Assembly: GCF_000719115.1 (NCBI RefSeq)
Contig: NZ_JOEA01000009.1
Coordinates: 1-64,000, forward strand
Source of the DNA: Lentzea albidocapillata
GTDB lineage: Bacteria; Actinomycetota; Actinomycetes; Mycobacteriales; Pseudonocardiaceae
DNA length: 64,000 bases
Direction of reading: 5' to 3'
Part shown: piece by piece, positions 10,174-19,170 of the stretch
Position numbering within the stretch: the first letter of the stretch is position 1
How the letters are laid out: every line of letters begins with the position of its first letter
The notes under the pieces: generated by a model
Seen by the model: only the letters and a program-made list of their open reading frames with translations
The model's database searches: none
Told to the model about the DNA's origin: nothing
Position numbers and translations under genes: made by a program

Positions 10174-10440
10174 TCACACCTTCCCGAACGACGTGCGCAG
10201 GCCGAACCTGATCAGGTCCAGCGCGATCGTCTCGGCCTCGTCGCGACTCCCGTACTCGCCTACCACCGCACGCCCGCCGCGGTGGACCTCGGTGGTCTTC
10301 TCCCGCGCGACCGCATCGCTCGCACCGCACACCTTGCGCATCAGGTGGTGAACGACAGCGAACACGTTGTGGTCGTCGTTGTGCACGACGACCTGCCACC
10401 TCTCCCCAGAAATCACCGGCAGAGTATGCGACACGGCCAC
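10174..10440 (-). CDS. clpS: ATP-dependent Clp protease adaptor ClpS
   Basis: Adaptor that hands N-degron substrates (bulky N-terminal residues) to the Clp ATPase. The core motif WQVVVHNDDHNVF contains the conserved DD-H segment; VVHHLMRKVCG and the AVAREKTTEVHRGG strand complete the fold. The 88-residue length with a GTG at 10440 fits the family. A longer reading to 10491 adds a non-conserved tail; a second GTG at 10434 is also possible. It is followed at once by the DUF2017 gene. Confidence 0.93.
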   Translation of the reverse strand: MAVSHTLPVISGERWQVVVHNDDHNVFAVVHHLMRKVCGASDAVAREKTTEVHRGGRAVVGEYGSRDEAETIALDLIRFGLRTSFGKV

Positions 10441-10518
10441 AATGGACCGGTGGCAAAGGTGTGGACGGCACTTCGCGATCAAGCGTGCCAACTTCGACGC
10501 CGGCTGCGCCTACGACGT

Positions 10519-10554
10519 GGAACCGCCCCCGAGGCGGAAGCACCGGGGGCGGTT
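10519..10554 (-). terminator. Hairpin terminator after the S8 protease gene
   Basis: Perfect 12-bp stem GAACCGCCCCCG / CGGGGGCGGTTC (10519-10530 and 10543-10554) with a 12-base loop, 18 bp downstream of the S8 protease stop. There is no T-run, common for high-GC actinobacterial terminators. Confidence 0.65.
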
Positions 10555-10572
10555 CGTTCAGCGAGGAGATGC

Positions 10573-12366
10573 TCAGACGTCGAGCGTCCAGTTGTTCAAC
10601 GTGCCGGTGTCCCAGTACGCCGCGTCACGCACGCGCAGCGTCCAGGTGCCGTTGGCAGCCTCACCAGAGAGGTTCCTGGTGTAGGTCTCGTTGATGTTGT
10701 CGGTCGAGCCGCCGCTGCGGTTGTGCAGGTTGACGACAGTGCCGTCCGGCGCGACCAGGTCGACCACGAGGTCGCCCTTGTAGGTGTGGGTGATCGAGAC
10801 CTTGATCGACGCGGTGGCCGACGCGTTGCCCGCGCAGCCGGAGACGACGATCGTGCTGGTCACGGTGGTGTTGTCAGGGATGCGGACAGGGGTGGAGTTG
10901 GTGCGGGCGTCACAGCTGCCGCCGACCGTGCTCACGACCCAGGAGAACGTGGCCGTGCCGGTCTTGTTCGCCGCGTCGGTCACCGTCGCGGTCACCGTGG
11001 AGGTGCCCGCCGTGGTCGGGGTGCCGGAGATCGCGCCGGAGGCGTTCGCCGACAGACCGGCCGGGAGACCGGAGACGGACCACGTGTACGGCGAGGTGCC
11101 GCCCGAGGCCGAGAGCTGCAGCGACGCCGCCGTGCCGACGGTGGAGTTCTGCGTGCCGGGGTTCGTCACCGAGGGGTTGCCCGAGGGGGCACCGAACAGC
11201 GAGTACAGCAGCTTGTTCGGCGTGTTGGCGCCGACGTTGGTGATCTTGTTGGGCGTGGAGGCGGCGTTGATGCCGTTCCACACGGCGGCAGGGGAGTCGG
11301 TGGGATGCGTGGCGAGCCACAGGGCTGCCGCGCCCGCGACGTGCGGGGTGGCCATCGACGTGCCGGAGATGTTGTTCGTGGCGGTGTCGTTGGTGTGCCA
11401 CGCCGACACGATGCTGGAGCCCGGAGCGTAGATGTCCGTGCAGGAGCCGTAGTTGGAGAACGACGAACGCGCATCGGTGTTCGTCGAGGAGTTGACCGTG
11501 ATCGCCTCGGCGACGCGTGCCGGCGAGGTGCTGCAGGCGTCGGTGTTCGAGTTGCCGGAGGCGATCGCGTAGGTCACGCCGGACGCGATGGAACGGCGCA
11601 CGGCCGCGTCCAGGGTGGCGTCCGCGCCGCCGCCGAGCGACATGTTGGCGACAGCGGGCTTGACCGCGTTCGCCGTCACCCAGTCGATACCGCCGACGAC
11701 ACCGGCGGTCGTGCCGGAGCCGGAGCAGTTCAGCACCTTGACGGCGACGACCTTGGCGGCCTTCGCGAGGCCGTACTGCGAGCCCGCGATGGTGCCGGCG
11801 ACGTGCGTGCCGTGGCCGTTGCAGTCGCTGTTGTTGCCGTCACCGGAGGTGTTGGTGCCCCACGTCGCACGGCCGCCGAACGTGGAGTGCGTCGTGCGCA
11901 CACCCGTGTCGATGACGTACGCCGTCACGTTGGACGCCGTGGTGTCGTACTGGTAGCTGTTGCTCAGCGGCAGGTCTCGCTGGTCGACGCGGTCCAGGCC
12001 CCACGACGGCGGGTTCTGCTGGACGTCGAGCGCGTGCACCTCGGCGTCCTGCTGGACGAACGCGACCTTCGGGTCCGCGGCGAGACGGGCGGCCTGCTTG
12101 GCCGTCATCTTCACCGAGAAGCCGTTGAGCGCGTGCTGCCAGACCTGACCGACCTGGCCGCCGTACTTGCTCGCCAAGCCCGGTGCGGCGGCCCTCGACG
12201 CCGAATCGGCCTTCAGCGAGACGATGTAGCTGTCCTTCACGACATCGGCGCGGTCGGCGCCGAGAATCGTCCCCACGTTTTCTTGAGCTGACGCAGCCGG
12301 GACCACAGCGGCGGCCAAACACATGGCGGCAGCGGCTGTGAGTCCCGCACCCAAGACTCTTCGCAT
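10573..12366 (-). CDS. Secreted S8 (subtilisin-type) protease with P-domain
   Basis: A 597-residue exported serine protease. Signal peptide at 1-~27 (MRRVLGAGLTAAAAM... ASA), inhibitor I9-type propeptide ~40-115, then an aqualysin/proteinase K-like catalytic domain with Asp153 (VIDTGV), His185 (GHGTHVAG) and Ser337 (GTSMATPHVAG). Residues ~415-495 form an Ig-like putative domain (SGLPAGLSANASGAISGTP) and ~505-597 a proprotein-convertase P-domain ending in TWTLRVRD...NNWTLDV. The start ATG at 12366 has GAGGGAGA upstream; the longer reading to 12471 would bury the signal peptide. Divergent from the S1 protease gene. Confidence 0.96.
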   Translation of the reverse strand: MRRVLGAGLTAAAAMCLAAAVVPAASAQENVGTILGADRADVVKDSYIVSLKADSASRAAAPGLASKYGGQVGQVWQHALNGFSVKMTAKQAARLAADPKVAFVQQDAEVHALDVQQNPPSWGLDRVDQRDLPLSNSYQYDTTASNVTAYVIDTGVRTTHSTFGGRATWGTNTSGDGNNSDCNGHGTHVAGTIAGSQYGLAKAAKVVAVKVLNCSGSGTTAGVVGGIDWVTANAVKPAVANMSLGGGADATLDAAVRRSIASGVTYAIASGNSNTDACSTSPARVAEAITVNSSTNTDARSSFSNYGSCTDIYAPGSSIVSAWHTNDTATNNISGTSMATPHVAGAAALWLATHPTDSPAAVWNGINAASTPNKITNVGANTPNKLLYSLFGAPSGNPSVTNPGTQNSTVGTAASLQLSASGGTSPYTWSVSGLPAGLSANASGAISGTPTTAGTSTVTATVTDAANKTGTATFSWVVSTVGGSCDARTNSTPVRIPDNTTVTSTIVVSGCAGNASATASIKVSITHTYKGDLVVDLVAPDGTVVNLHNRSGGSTDNINETYTRNLSGEAANGTWTLRVRDAAYWDTGTLNNWTLDV

Positions 12367-12775
12367 GGCAGGGTTCTCCCTCGTGCAGGGAACAGGGTGC
12401 CCTGACGCTAGCCCTAAACCGCAGGTCAGAGGGATACGCCAGCGAGTGCGAACTGTTGACAGATTTGACATTGCGTGTCAAAGCGAATGGTTGCTCTGCG
12501 TCACGGAAATAGGCTGAGAGGACGCATTTGGATTCCCTATATCAACCCGAACGCCGCGAGGTCCACCCCTCGAACGACCCTACCGTCCGGTAGGCATGCC
12601 GAAGTAGCGTCGCCCAGACGGAGGAACGAACTGATCGGGCAGTTCGCCGCCTGGGGACGCCATTCATCCGGTGTCGTACGGGCTGTGTTGCAGCACAGCT
12701 GATCTCCTCATCGCGGTTGCCCGGTCCGGCGTTACACCGGCCCTGCACAAAACCGAAGACCAAGGAGAATTGCCT
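12367..12775. promoter_or_regulatory. Shared 409-bp regulatory region of two divergent secreted proteases
   Basis: No gene is seen. Three inverted-repeat structures are present: TTTGACA-N5-TGTCAAA at 12464-12482 with an extra TTGACA at 12456-12461; CCTACC-GTCC-GGTAGG at 12579-12594; and GCTGTG-N6-CACAGC at 12682-12699 in the presumed leader of the S1 protease gene. The S1 gene has a strong AAGGAG at 12762-12767. Confidence 0.5.
12464..12482. promoter_or_regulatory. Candidate operator TTTGACA-N5-TGTCAAA
   Basis: Perfect 7-bp inverted repeat with a third TTGACA half-site 9 bp to the left (12456). It lies about 100 bp upstream of the S8 protease start. The binding protein is unknown. Confidence 0.4.
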
Positions 12776-13876
12776 ATGAAGCGCATGGCTGTCGCAGCTG
12801 TGGCCGTGTTGGCGGGCGCTCTCGCGACGACGGTCTCCCCTGCCGCCGTCGCCGCCGAGGGACCCTCCGCCGACCTGCTCGCCGCGATGCAGCGCGACCT
12901 CGGCCTGGACGCCACGCAGGCGGCGGAGAGGCTGCGCCAGGAAAGCGCGGCCACGGTCCTGCAGCGGGTCGCGGAAGGGTTCGCCGGCGAGAGCTTCGGC
13001 GGCGCGTGGTTCGACGCGTCCATCGGCAAGCTCGTCGTGGGCGTGACCGACGAGGCCAAGAGCGACCGGCTCCGCAAGCTCGGCGCGGAGCCCCGCACGG
13101 TCGCGCACAAGGCGAGTGACCTCGACGCGGCCAAGGAGAAGCTGGACGCGTCGCCGGCTCCGGCCGAGGTCACCGGCTGGTACGTCGACACGAAGGCGAA
13201 CGCGGTCACGATCACCGTCAAGCGCGGCCAGACCCAGGCGGCGCAGGCGCTGGTGGAGAAGGCGGGCCCGGTCGCGAAGGTCGTCGAGACCGACGAGGCG
13301 CCGCGGCTGTTCAAGGACACCCGCGGTGGCGACGCCTACTACATCAACAACGCCGGACGCTGCTCCGTCGGCTTCGCGGTCGAGGGCGGCTTCGTGACCG
13401 CCGGGCACTGCGGTTCGCCCGGCGACACGGTGACCGGCGTCGACAGGACGGCGATGGGCGAGTTCGACAAGTCGTCCTTCCCGGGCAACGACTACGCGTT
13501 CGTCAGGACTAACTCGTCCTGGACGTCCACGGCCAAGGTGAACCACTACGGCGGCGCGGACGTGATCGTCTCCGGTCACACCGAGTCCGCGGTCGGCGCC
13601 TCGATCTGCCGTTCCGGCTCGACCACGGGCTGGCACTGCGGCGAGGTCCAGGCCAAGAGCCAGACCGTGAACTACCAGGAGGGCTCGGTCAGCGGCCTCA
13701 CCCGCACGAACGTGTGCGCGGAGCCCGGTGACTCGGGTGGCTCGTGGGTCAGCGGCACGCAGGCGCAGGGCGTCACCTCGGGTGGCTCCGGCAACTGCAC
13801 CAGCGGCGGCACGACCTACTACCAGCCGCTCAACGAGATCCTCTCGGTGTACAACCTGACGCTCACGACGGGCTGA
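12776..13876 (+). CDS. Secreted S1 protease, streptogrisin/alpha-lytic type
   Basis: A 366-residue exported chymotrypsin-fold protease. Signal peptide 1-~27 (ending AAVAAEG), alpha-lytic-type prodomain ~30-180, mature domain from about residue 183 with the triad His211 (TAGHCG), Asp239 (GNDYAF) and Ser320 (EPGDSGGS), plus paired cysteines typical of streptogrisins. No C-terminal chitin-binding domain. The start ATG at 12776 is set by AAGGAG 9 bases upstream and by the signal peptide. A strong terminator follows. Divergent from the S8 protease, suggesting shared control of nutrient-scavenging proteolysis. Confidence 0.96.
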   Translation: MKRMAVAAVAVLAGALATTVSPAAVAAEGPSADLLAAMQRDLGLDATQAAERLRQESAATVLQRVAEGFAGESFGGAWFDASIGKLVVGVTDEAKSDRLRKLGAEPRTVAHKASDLDAAKEKLDASPAPAEVTGWYVDTKANAVTITVKRGQTQAAQALVEKAGPVAKVVETDEAPRLFKDTRGGDAYYINNAGRCSVGFAVEGGFVTAGHCGSPGDTVTGVDRTAMGEFDKSSFPGNDYAFVRTNSSWTSTAKVNHYGGADVIVSGHTESAVGASICRSGSTTGWHCGEVQAKSQTVNYQEGSVSGLTRTNVCAEPGDSGGSWVSGTQAQGVTSGGSGNCTSGGTTYYQPLNEILSVYNLTLTTG

Positions 13877-13888
13877 CGCGACCGGAGA

Positions 13889-13922
13889 GGGGGAGCTTCC
13901 ACCCGTGGAGGCTCCCCCTTTT
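13889..13922 (+). terminator. Rho-independent terminator of the S1 protease gene
   Basis: Arms GGGGGAGCTTCCAC (13889-13902) and GTGGAGGCTCCCCC (13905-13918) pair with one G-U, followed by TTTT. It sits 12 bp after the stop and also separates the convergent regulator gene. Confidence 0.85.
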
Positions 13923-13928
13923 CGCTGT

Positions 13929-14426
13929 TCAGGAAGGCCGCTTGGACAGCCACTTCTCGCGGTGCACCCGCCAGCGGTCCAGCATCGAGCCGATCTCGCC
14001 GTGGCAGAACCGGAAGAACTCGCGCGTCTCGTCCAGCCGCGTCCCCGCGTCGGAGTCCGCGCCGAGCGCCTCGACGCCCTCGCCGAGCACCTCGTCGATC
14101 ATGCCGAGCATCTGGTCCTTGCGGAACGTCGCCTCGTACCAGACGTTGTCGCGCATCCGGTAGACGTCGCGGCGTGATCCGGGCTCGCGTTCGCGGCTGA
14201 CGATCTGGACGGTGGTCAGGTAGCGCATCGCGCCCGACACCGCCGCCGGCGAGATCTGCAGCAGGTCGGCGATCTCGGCCGCGGTGAGCCGTCCGGAGTC
14301 CGTCGTCAGCAGGGCCGCGAGGATGCGAGCCGGCATGCGGGGCACGCCGGTGTCCGCCAGGATCCCGCCGAACCGTTCGACGAACTGGCTCACCGCCTGC
14401 GTGTCACGCTCCGTAGCACTCGTCAC
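13929..14426 (-). CDS. GbsR/MarR-type transcriptional regulator of the adjacent exporter
   Basis: A 165-residue winged-helix regulator. The HTH lies in LTAAEIADLLQISPAAVSGAMRYL (residues ~55-80), followed by the wing (SREREPGSRRDVYRMR) and a helical dimerisation tail. The chosen GTG at 14426 has AAAGGGATG upstream; longer readings extend over the neighbour's promoter. It is divergent from an ABC exporter operon at 82 bp, a layout typical of a local repressor. The ligand is unknown. Confidence 0.88.
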   Translation of the reverse strand: MTSATERDTQAVSQFVERFGGILADTGVPRMPARILAALLTTDSGRLTAAEIADLLQISPAAVSGAMRYLTTVQIVSREREPGSRRDVYRMRDNVWYEATFRKDQMLGMIDEVLGEGVEALGADSDAGTRLDETREFFRFCHGEIGSMLDRWRVHREKWLSKRPS

Positions 14427-14472
14427 GGCGGCATCATCCCTTTCGTCAGCCGATCGGGCAAAATTTACATGC

Positions 14473-14508
14473 TTCACGAAGTTGTGAAAGAAGCGTAGCT
14501 TACCCGCC
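14473..14508 (+). promoter_or_regulatory. Operator and leaderless promoter of the ABC exporter operon
   Basis: Palindrome TTCAC-GAAGTT-GTGAA at 14473-14488 overlaps the expected -35 region. TAGCTT (14496-14501, TANNNT) is followed by 7 bases and the ATG at 14509; no Shine-Dalgarno is present. This fits repression by the divergent GbsR/MarR protein, which is an inference. Confidence 0.5.
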
Positions 14509-15396
14509 ATGACATCTGCGATATCCGTGTCGGGCCTGGTGAAGACCTTCGGTCCGACGCGCGCGCTGGACGATCTGGACCTGGACGTCCGGACCGGTGA
14601 GGTGCACGGCTTCCTGGGCCCGAACGGCGCCGGCAAGTCGACGGCGATCAGGGTCCTCCTAGGCCTGCTGCGTGCCGACTCCGGCACCGCGCGGCTGCTC
14701 GGCGGCGATCCGTGGAAGGACACCGCGTCCCTGCGCCGCCGCCTCGCCTACGTCCCCGGCGACGTCAACCTCTGGCCCAACCTGACCGGTGGCGAGGTCA
14801 TCGACCTGCTCGGACGGCTCCGCGGCGGCCTGAACAAGGCCCGCCGCGCCGAGCTCCTGGAGCGCTTCGAACTGGACCCGCGCAAGAAGGGCCGCACCTA
14901 CTCCAAGGGCAACCGGCAGAAGGTCGCGCTGGTCGCCGCCCTGTCGAGCGACGTCGAACTGCTGATCCTCGACGAGCCGACCTCAGGCCTCGACCCCCTG
15001 ATGGAGGCCGTGTTCCAGGACTGCATCAACGACGAACGCGGCCGCGGCCGCACCGTGCTGCTCTCCAGCCACATCCTCGCCGAGGTCGAGGCCCTGTGCG
15101 ACCGGGTGAGCATCATCCGCAACGGCCACATCGTCGAGACCGGCACGCTCGCCGACCTGCGGCACCTCACCCGCACGTCGATCTCCGCCGAGCTCGCGGG
15201 CCCGCCCAACGGCCTCACGGACCTGGCCGGCGTGCACGACCTGGTCGCCGAGGGCAACCGGGTCAGGTTCGAGGTGGACTCGGACCAGCTCGACCCCGTC
15301 CTCAGGCAGCTCGTGTCGACGGGCGTGCGCACGCTGACCTCCCAGCCGCCCACGCTGGAGGAGCTGTTCCTGCGCCACTACGAGGACGCGAAATGA
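14509..15396 (+). CDS. ABC exporter ATPase (DrrA-like)
   Basis: ATP-binding subunit (295 aa) of an ABC-2 exporter. Walker A GPNGAGKS at ~39-46, signature-like YSKGNRQK, Walker [14 protein letters not shown] and the H-loop SSHI are all visible; the C-terminal ~80 residues form the DrrA-type regulatory extension. Its last codons overlap the permease start (ATGA), so the two are co-translated. Substrate is unknown; relatives confer resistance to hydrophobic drugs or polyethers. Confidence 0.94.
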   Translation: MTSAISVSGLVKTFGPTRALDDLDLDVRTGEVHGFLGPNGAGKSTAIRVLLGLLRADSGTARLLGGDPWKDTASLRRRLAYVPGDVNLWPNLTGGEVIDLLGRLRGGLNKARRAELLERFELDPRKKGRTYSKGNRQKVALVAALSSDVELLILDEPTSGLDPLMEAVFQDCINDERGRGRTVLLSSHILAEVEALCDRVSIIRNGHIVETGTLADLRHLTRTSISAELAGPPNGLTDLAGVHDLVAEGNRVRFEVDSDQLDPVLRQLVSTGVRTLTSQPPTLEELFLRHYEDAK

Positions 15397-16976
15397 TCGG
15401 CACCTGGCAACTCGTCCGCCTGGCGCTGCGCCGCGACCGGATCCTGCTGCCCATCTGGGTGCTCTTCCTCGTCGGCGTCACCTACTCGACGACGACCGCG
15501 CTGGCGGAGCTGTACGACACCCAGCAGTCCCGGGACCTGCTCGGCGTGACCGCGAACGCGAACTCCGCGTTCCTGGCGATGCTCGGTCCGCTGCACGACT
15601 GGTCGTCGCTGGGCGGCCTGGTGGTGTGGCGCTGGGGTGTCTTCTCCGGCCTGTTCGTCGCCATCATGGCCATGCTGGTCGTCACCCGGCACACGCGCGC
15701 GGAAGAAGAAGCGGGCCGTACCGAGCTCATCGCCGCCACGGTCGTCGGACGGCACGCGCCGCTCGCCGCCGCGGTGATCGTCGCGGGTGGCACGAGCCTG
15801 CTGATCGGGCTCCTGCAGGCGCTGGCGTTGATCGGCACGGACCTGGACCCGGCGGGCGCGTTCGCGTTCGGCCTCTCCACGGCGAGCGTCGGGCTGGTGT
15901 TCACCGCGGTCAGCGCGTTCACCGCGCAGCTCTCGGAGAACTCGCGCGTGTCCAACGCGATCGCGGGCGGGTTCCTCGGCGTCACCTACCTGCTGCGCGC
16001 GGCGGGCGACGCGGCGGGGGAGTCGGGGCCGCAGTGGCTGACCTGGTTCTCGCCGATCGGCTGGACCGAGCACGTGAGGTCGTTCGCGGACAACAGGTTC
16101 TGGGTGTTGTTGCTCCCGCTGGCGGCGTTCGTCCTGCTGACGGGCGTTTCCGCGTACATCGTGTCCCGCCGCGACGTGGGGCTCGGTCTGCTGGCCGCCC
16201 GGCTCGGCCCGCCGCAGGGCACGATCGGCAGCCCGTTCGGACTGGCGTGGCGGCTGCAGAAGGGCTCGCTGATCGGCTGGTCCATCGCGTTGTTCGCGGT
16301 GGGCGTGATCTACGGCAGTGTCGCGCAGGCCGTCGGGCAGATGGTGCAGGACAACCCGGCGCTCGGGCAGATCGTCAGCAAGATCGGCGGGGCCGACGCG
16401 ATGGTCGACGCGTTCTTCGCGACCGTCACCCAGCTGCTCGGGCTGATCTCGTCGATCTACCTCGTGCAGGCCGTCCTGCGGCTGCGGTCGGAGGAGACGT
16501 CGTTCCGCGCGGAACCGATCCTCGCCACGCCGGTCTCGCGCTGGGGCTGGGTGGCCTCGCACGCGGTGTTCGCCCTGGTGGGCGGCGCGGTCGTGCTGGC
16601 GGCGGCCGGCCTCGGCCTGGGCCTCGTCTACGGGGTGCAGACGAACGACCTGGGCACCGTCCTGCCGCAGATGCTCGGCGCGGCACTGGTCCAGCTCCCG
16701 GCCGCGTGGGTGATCGCGGGCGTGGCACTGGTCCTGTTCGGACTGTTCCCCCAGCTCACGGGCGTGAGCTGGGCGGTGGTGTCGGTGGCGCTGGTGCTCA
16801 CGCTGCTCGGCCCCGCGCTGCAGCTCGACCAGTGGATGATCGATCTCTCGCCGTTCACGCACGTCCCGAAGTACCCGGACATCACCTTCGGGCCGCTCGC
16901 GTGGCTCACAGTGGTGGCGGTGGTGCTTCTGGCGGCGGGGTTCGCCGGGTTCCGCCGGCGCGACCTGTCCACGTGA
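15393..16976 (+). CDS. ABC-2 exporter permease (large, tetronasin-export type)
   Basis: A 527-residue membrane protein with about 12 hydrophobic segments in two similar halves (second half from ~[16 protein letters not shown]), the architecture of TnrB3-like polyether exporters. It starts at the ATG inside the ATPase stop (ATGA). The 3' end overlaps the convergent MFS gene by 71 bp. Predicted to form the pore with the upstream ATPase; substrate unknown. Confidence 0.92.
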   Translation: MIGTWQLVRLALRRDRILLPIWVLFLVGVTYSTTTALAELYDTQQSRDLLGVTANANSAFLAMLGPLHDWSSLGGLVVWRWGVFSGLFVAIMAMLVVTRHTRAEEEAGRTELIAATVVGRHAPLAAAVIVAGGTSLLIGLLQALALIGTDLDPAGAFAFGLSTASVGLVFTAVSAFTAQLSENSRVSNAIAGGFLGVTYLLRAAGDAAGESGPQWLTWFSPIGWTEHVRSFADNRFWVLLLPLAAFVLLTGVSAYIVSRRDVGLGLLAARLGPPQGTIGSPFGLAWRLQKGSLIGWSIALFAVGVIYGSVAQAVGQMVQDNPALGQIVSKIGGADAMVDAFFATVTQLLGLISSIYLVQAVLRLRSEETSFRAEPILATPVSRWGWVASHAVFALVGGAVVLAAAGLGLGLVYGVQTNDLGTVLPQMLGAALVQLPAAWVIAGVALVLFGLFPQLTGVSWAVVSVALVLTLLGPALQLDQWMIDLSPFTHVPKYPDITFGPLAWLTVVAVVLLAAGFAGFRRRDLST

Positions 16977-18066
16977 GGATTGCGGGCACGGTCACCAGCA
17001 GCGCCGCCGGGACGAGGAAGGCCGCCAGCGGATGCGACTGGTAGAGCGGGACGAACGCCAGCGGGGCCGCGGCGGCGCCCATGAAGCGCAGTGACTGCAC
17101 GACACTGACGCTGCCGCCCCTGTTGGCGCTGCCGCTCTGCAGCACCAGCGCGTTGAGACTCACCAGCACGCCCTGCGCGGCGGCCCCGGTCAGCGCCCAC
17201 GCGATGACCGCGACCGCCGCGACCGGGACCGTGCCCACCGCCGCGACGAGCCCCGCGCCCAGCGTCGCGCCGGCGACGACCGTGGTGGCGGCACCGAACC
17301 TGTCGACGGCCTTGCCGATCTGCCGCGCGGTCAGGAACCCGACGATGCCGAAGCCGGTGAGCAGCAGACCGCGTTCACCCGCGCCCAGGCCGAACACGTC
17401 GTCCAGCCGGAACGCCACGAGGAACGACAGCCCGCCCAGGCACCCCCAGCAGACGAACGCGATGAGCGCGGGCCGCAGCGTGCTCGGCACGAACGCGCTG
17501 CGCAGACTCGCGTCGCGCTGCGGTTCGCCCTCCGTCTGCGGCACGCCCAGGACCGCCAGCGCGACGGCGACCACCGCGATGACCACGAACGCCAGCCGCC
17601 AGTCGACCTCGGCGGTGAGCCCGCCCACGAGCGGCGCGGACGTCTGCCCGGCCGCCTGCATCGCCCCGAACAACCCCAGCGCCCGGCCGAGCTTCTCCCT
17701 CGGCGTCGAGGCGGCGATCACCGCCAGCAGCACCGGCGTCGTGAACGAGTTCGCCGCGCCCTGCAACGCGCGGGAGGCCAGCAGCACCTCGAAGCTCCAC
17801 GAGCAGGCGGCCAGCACGGACGTCAACGCGTAGGCGACGTAGGCGATCCGGATGGTCCGTTGTGGACCCCAGCGCTGCGCGAGCGTGCCGGAAGCCAGCA
17901 TCAGCACCGCGAACGGCACGAGGTAGTAGGTGAGCGTCGAGGCGGCGCTGCCCGCCGACCTCCCGAAGCTGGCGCCGATCTCGGGCAGGATCGAGGTGGT
18001 CACGGCGCCGCCGAACGGCCCGATCAAAGCGCCCGCGTACAACCCGGCGCGTGCCAACCGCCCCAC
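16906..18066 (-). CDS. MFS drug/metabolite efflux transporter
   Basis: A 386-residue major facilitator protein with 12 predicted membrane helices; the inter-domain loop lies near residues 180-200 (QTEGEPQRDASLRS). LPEIGASFG and the helix-4 region match DHA1-type multidrug antiporters. The GTG start at 18066 is chosen because GGAGGTGTCC precedes it; the GTG at 18102 is in frame but lacks a site. The C-terminal proline tail ([11 protein letters not shown]) is encoded antisense to the ABC permease end. A TGTCAGAC-N8-TAGGCT promoter lies ~60 bp upstream. Confidence 0.9.
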   Translation of the reverse strand: MGRLARAGLYAGALIGPFGGAVTTSILPEIGASFGRSAGSAASTLTYYLVPFAVLMLASGTLAQRWGPQRTIRIAYVAYALTSVLAACSWSFEVLLASRALQGAANSFTTPVLLAVIAASTPREKLGRALGLFGAMQAAGQTSAPLVGGLTAEVDWRLAFVVIAVVAVALAVLGVPQTEGEPQRDASLRSAFVPSTLRPALIAFVCWGCLGGLSFLVAFRLDDVFGLGAGERGLLLTGFGIVGFLTARQIGKAVDRFGAATTVVAGATLGAGLVAAVGTVPVAAVAVIAWALTGAAAQGVLVSLNALVLQSGSANRGGSVSVVQSLRFMGAAAAPLAFVPLYQSHPLAAFLVPAALLVTVPAILTWTGRAGGTRRTPPPEAPPPPL

Positions 18067-18129
18067 GGACACCTCCGGCCTACGCGTACACACCACACAC
18101 ACGGCGCCGGCCGGGTACCCCCAATTTCA

Positions 18130-18152
18130 AGCCTAGCGAGGGGGTCTGACAC
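18130..18152 (-). promoter_or_regulatory. RecA-NDp/PafBC-like promoter of the MFS gene
   Basis: Minus strand: GTGTCAGAC, 8 bp, TAGGCT. The predicted start is about 58 bp upstream of the GTG. The box matches the slipin and nuclease promoters at TGTCAGAC with identical spacing. Confidence 0.5.
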
Positions 18153-18168
18153 CTCCGCTGTTCAAGTG

Positions 18169-18208
18169 CACGCGGGGAGCTTTCGTGCGCTCGTAGCGTC
18201 CCCGCGTG
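18169..18208 (-). terminator. Hairpin after the PAC2 gene
   Basis: Perfect 10-bp stem CACGCGGGGA / TCCCCGCGTG (18169-18178, 18199-18208) with a 20-base loop, 14 bp after the PAC2 stop and before the MFS promoter. No T-run follows. Confidence 0.5.
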
Positions 18209-18222
18209 CGGCCAGAACAGGA

Positions 18223-19122
18223 CTAGCGCGGACCGGTCGACGGCCAGCCCGGACCACGCCCGCGACGGCGCAGGTAGCGCTCGAACTCCGCGGCGATGTC
18301 GTCACCCGACGCCTCGGTGATCTGCAGCTCCGCGTCGCCGCGCTCTTCCAGGGCGCGGACGTAGTTGCGCACGTCCTCGTCCTCGTCGGCCATCTCGGTG
18401 ACCGTGCGCTCCCACTCCTCGGCCTGCTCCGGCAGCGCGCCGAGCGGGACCTCGATGTCGAGCACCTCCTCGACCCGGTGCAGCAGGGCCAGCGTGGCCT
18501 TGGGAGAGGGCGGCTGCGAGACGTAGTGCGGCACGGCGGCCCAGAACGAGATCGCCGGGATGCCCGCCTGCACGCACGCGTCCTGGAACACGCCGACGAT
18601 GCCGGTCGGGCCCTCGTACTTAGAGTGCTCCAGGCCGAACTTCTCGGCGGCGTCCGCGTCGTAGGCCGTGCCGGTGACCGGGACCGGGCGGGTGTGGGGC
18701 GTGTCCATGAGCAGTGCGCCCAGGGTCACCACCGTCGTCACCCCGAGGGCGTCGATGTGGCCCAGCAGTTCGGCGGCGAACTTGCGCCACCGCATGTTCG
18801 GCTCGATGCCGTGCACGAGGATGACGTCCACGTCCGAGCCGGGAGGCCTGCACACCGACAGCCGCGTCGTCGGCCAGTCGACCCTGCGGGTGACGCCGTC
18901 CACCATGCGGACGCTGGGGCGCGTCACCTGGAAGTCGTAGTAGTCGTCCGGGTCGATCTCGGCGAGCGGGGTGGCGTCCCAGGTGAGTTGGAGGTGCTCG
19001 ATCGCGGTGCTGGCGGCGTCTCCGGCGTCGTTCCAGCCTTCGAACGCACAGACCATGATCGGAGCCGTGAGCGGGATGCGCGGGTTCGAGGGGGTCGGGG
19101 ATTCCTGGGACGGATCGTTCAC
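18223..19122 (-). CDS. PAC2 family protein (proteasome assembly chaperone-like)
   Basis: A 299-residue soluble protein. The PAC2 core includes MVCAFEGWNDAGDAAS, VILVHGIEPNMRWRKF and the VVTLGALLMDTPHTRPVPVTGTA segment; the C-terminus is acidic and ends in an Arg/Gly tail. Family members in archaea and eukaryotes help assemble proteasomes, but the role of actinobacterial members is not settled. GTG start at 19122; divergent from metH with 48 bp between. The same window encodes the full proteasome, though not adjacent. Confidence 0.9.
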   Translation of the reverse strand: MNDPSQESPTPSNPRIPLTAPIMVCAFEGWNDAGDAASTAIEHLQLTWDATPLAEIDPDDYYDFQVTRPSVRMVDGVTRRVDWPTTRLSVCRPPGSDVDVILVHGIEPNMRWRKFAAELLGHIDALGVTTVVTLGALLMDTPHTRPVPVTGTAYDADAAEKFGLEHSKYEGPTGIVGVFQDACVQAGIPAISFWAAVPHYVSQPPSPKATLALLHRVEEVLDIEVPLGALPEQAEEWERTVTEMADEDEDVRNYVRALEERGDAELQITEASGDDIAAEFERYLRRRGRGPGWPSTGPR

Positions 19123-19158
19123 GGCGCCAGACTACGGGTTCCGCCAGTCAACTCATCG

Positions 19159-19170
19159 TAGGCTTGGCCC
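19159..19170 (+). promoter_or_regulatory. Leaderless -10 element of metH
   Basis: TAGGCT (19159-19164), 6 bases, then the ATG at 19171. The 48-bp divergent gap leaves no room for a cobalamin riboswitch, so B12 control is not at this promoter. Confidence 0.55.

Noticed and set aside
10030..12291. 753-codon plus-strand frame over the S8 protease
   Set aside because: Antisense shadow with low-complexity Arg/Gly/Val composition.
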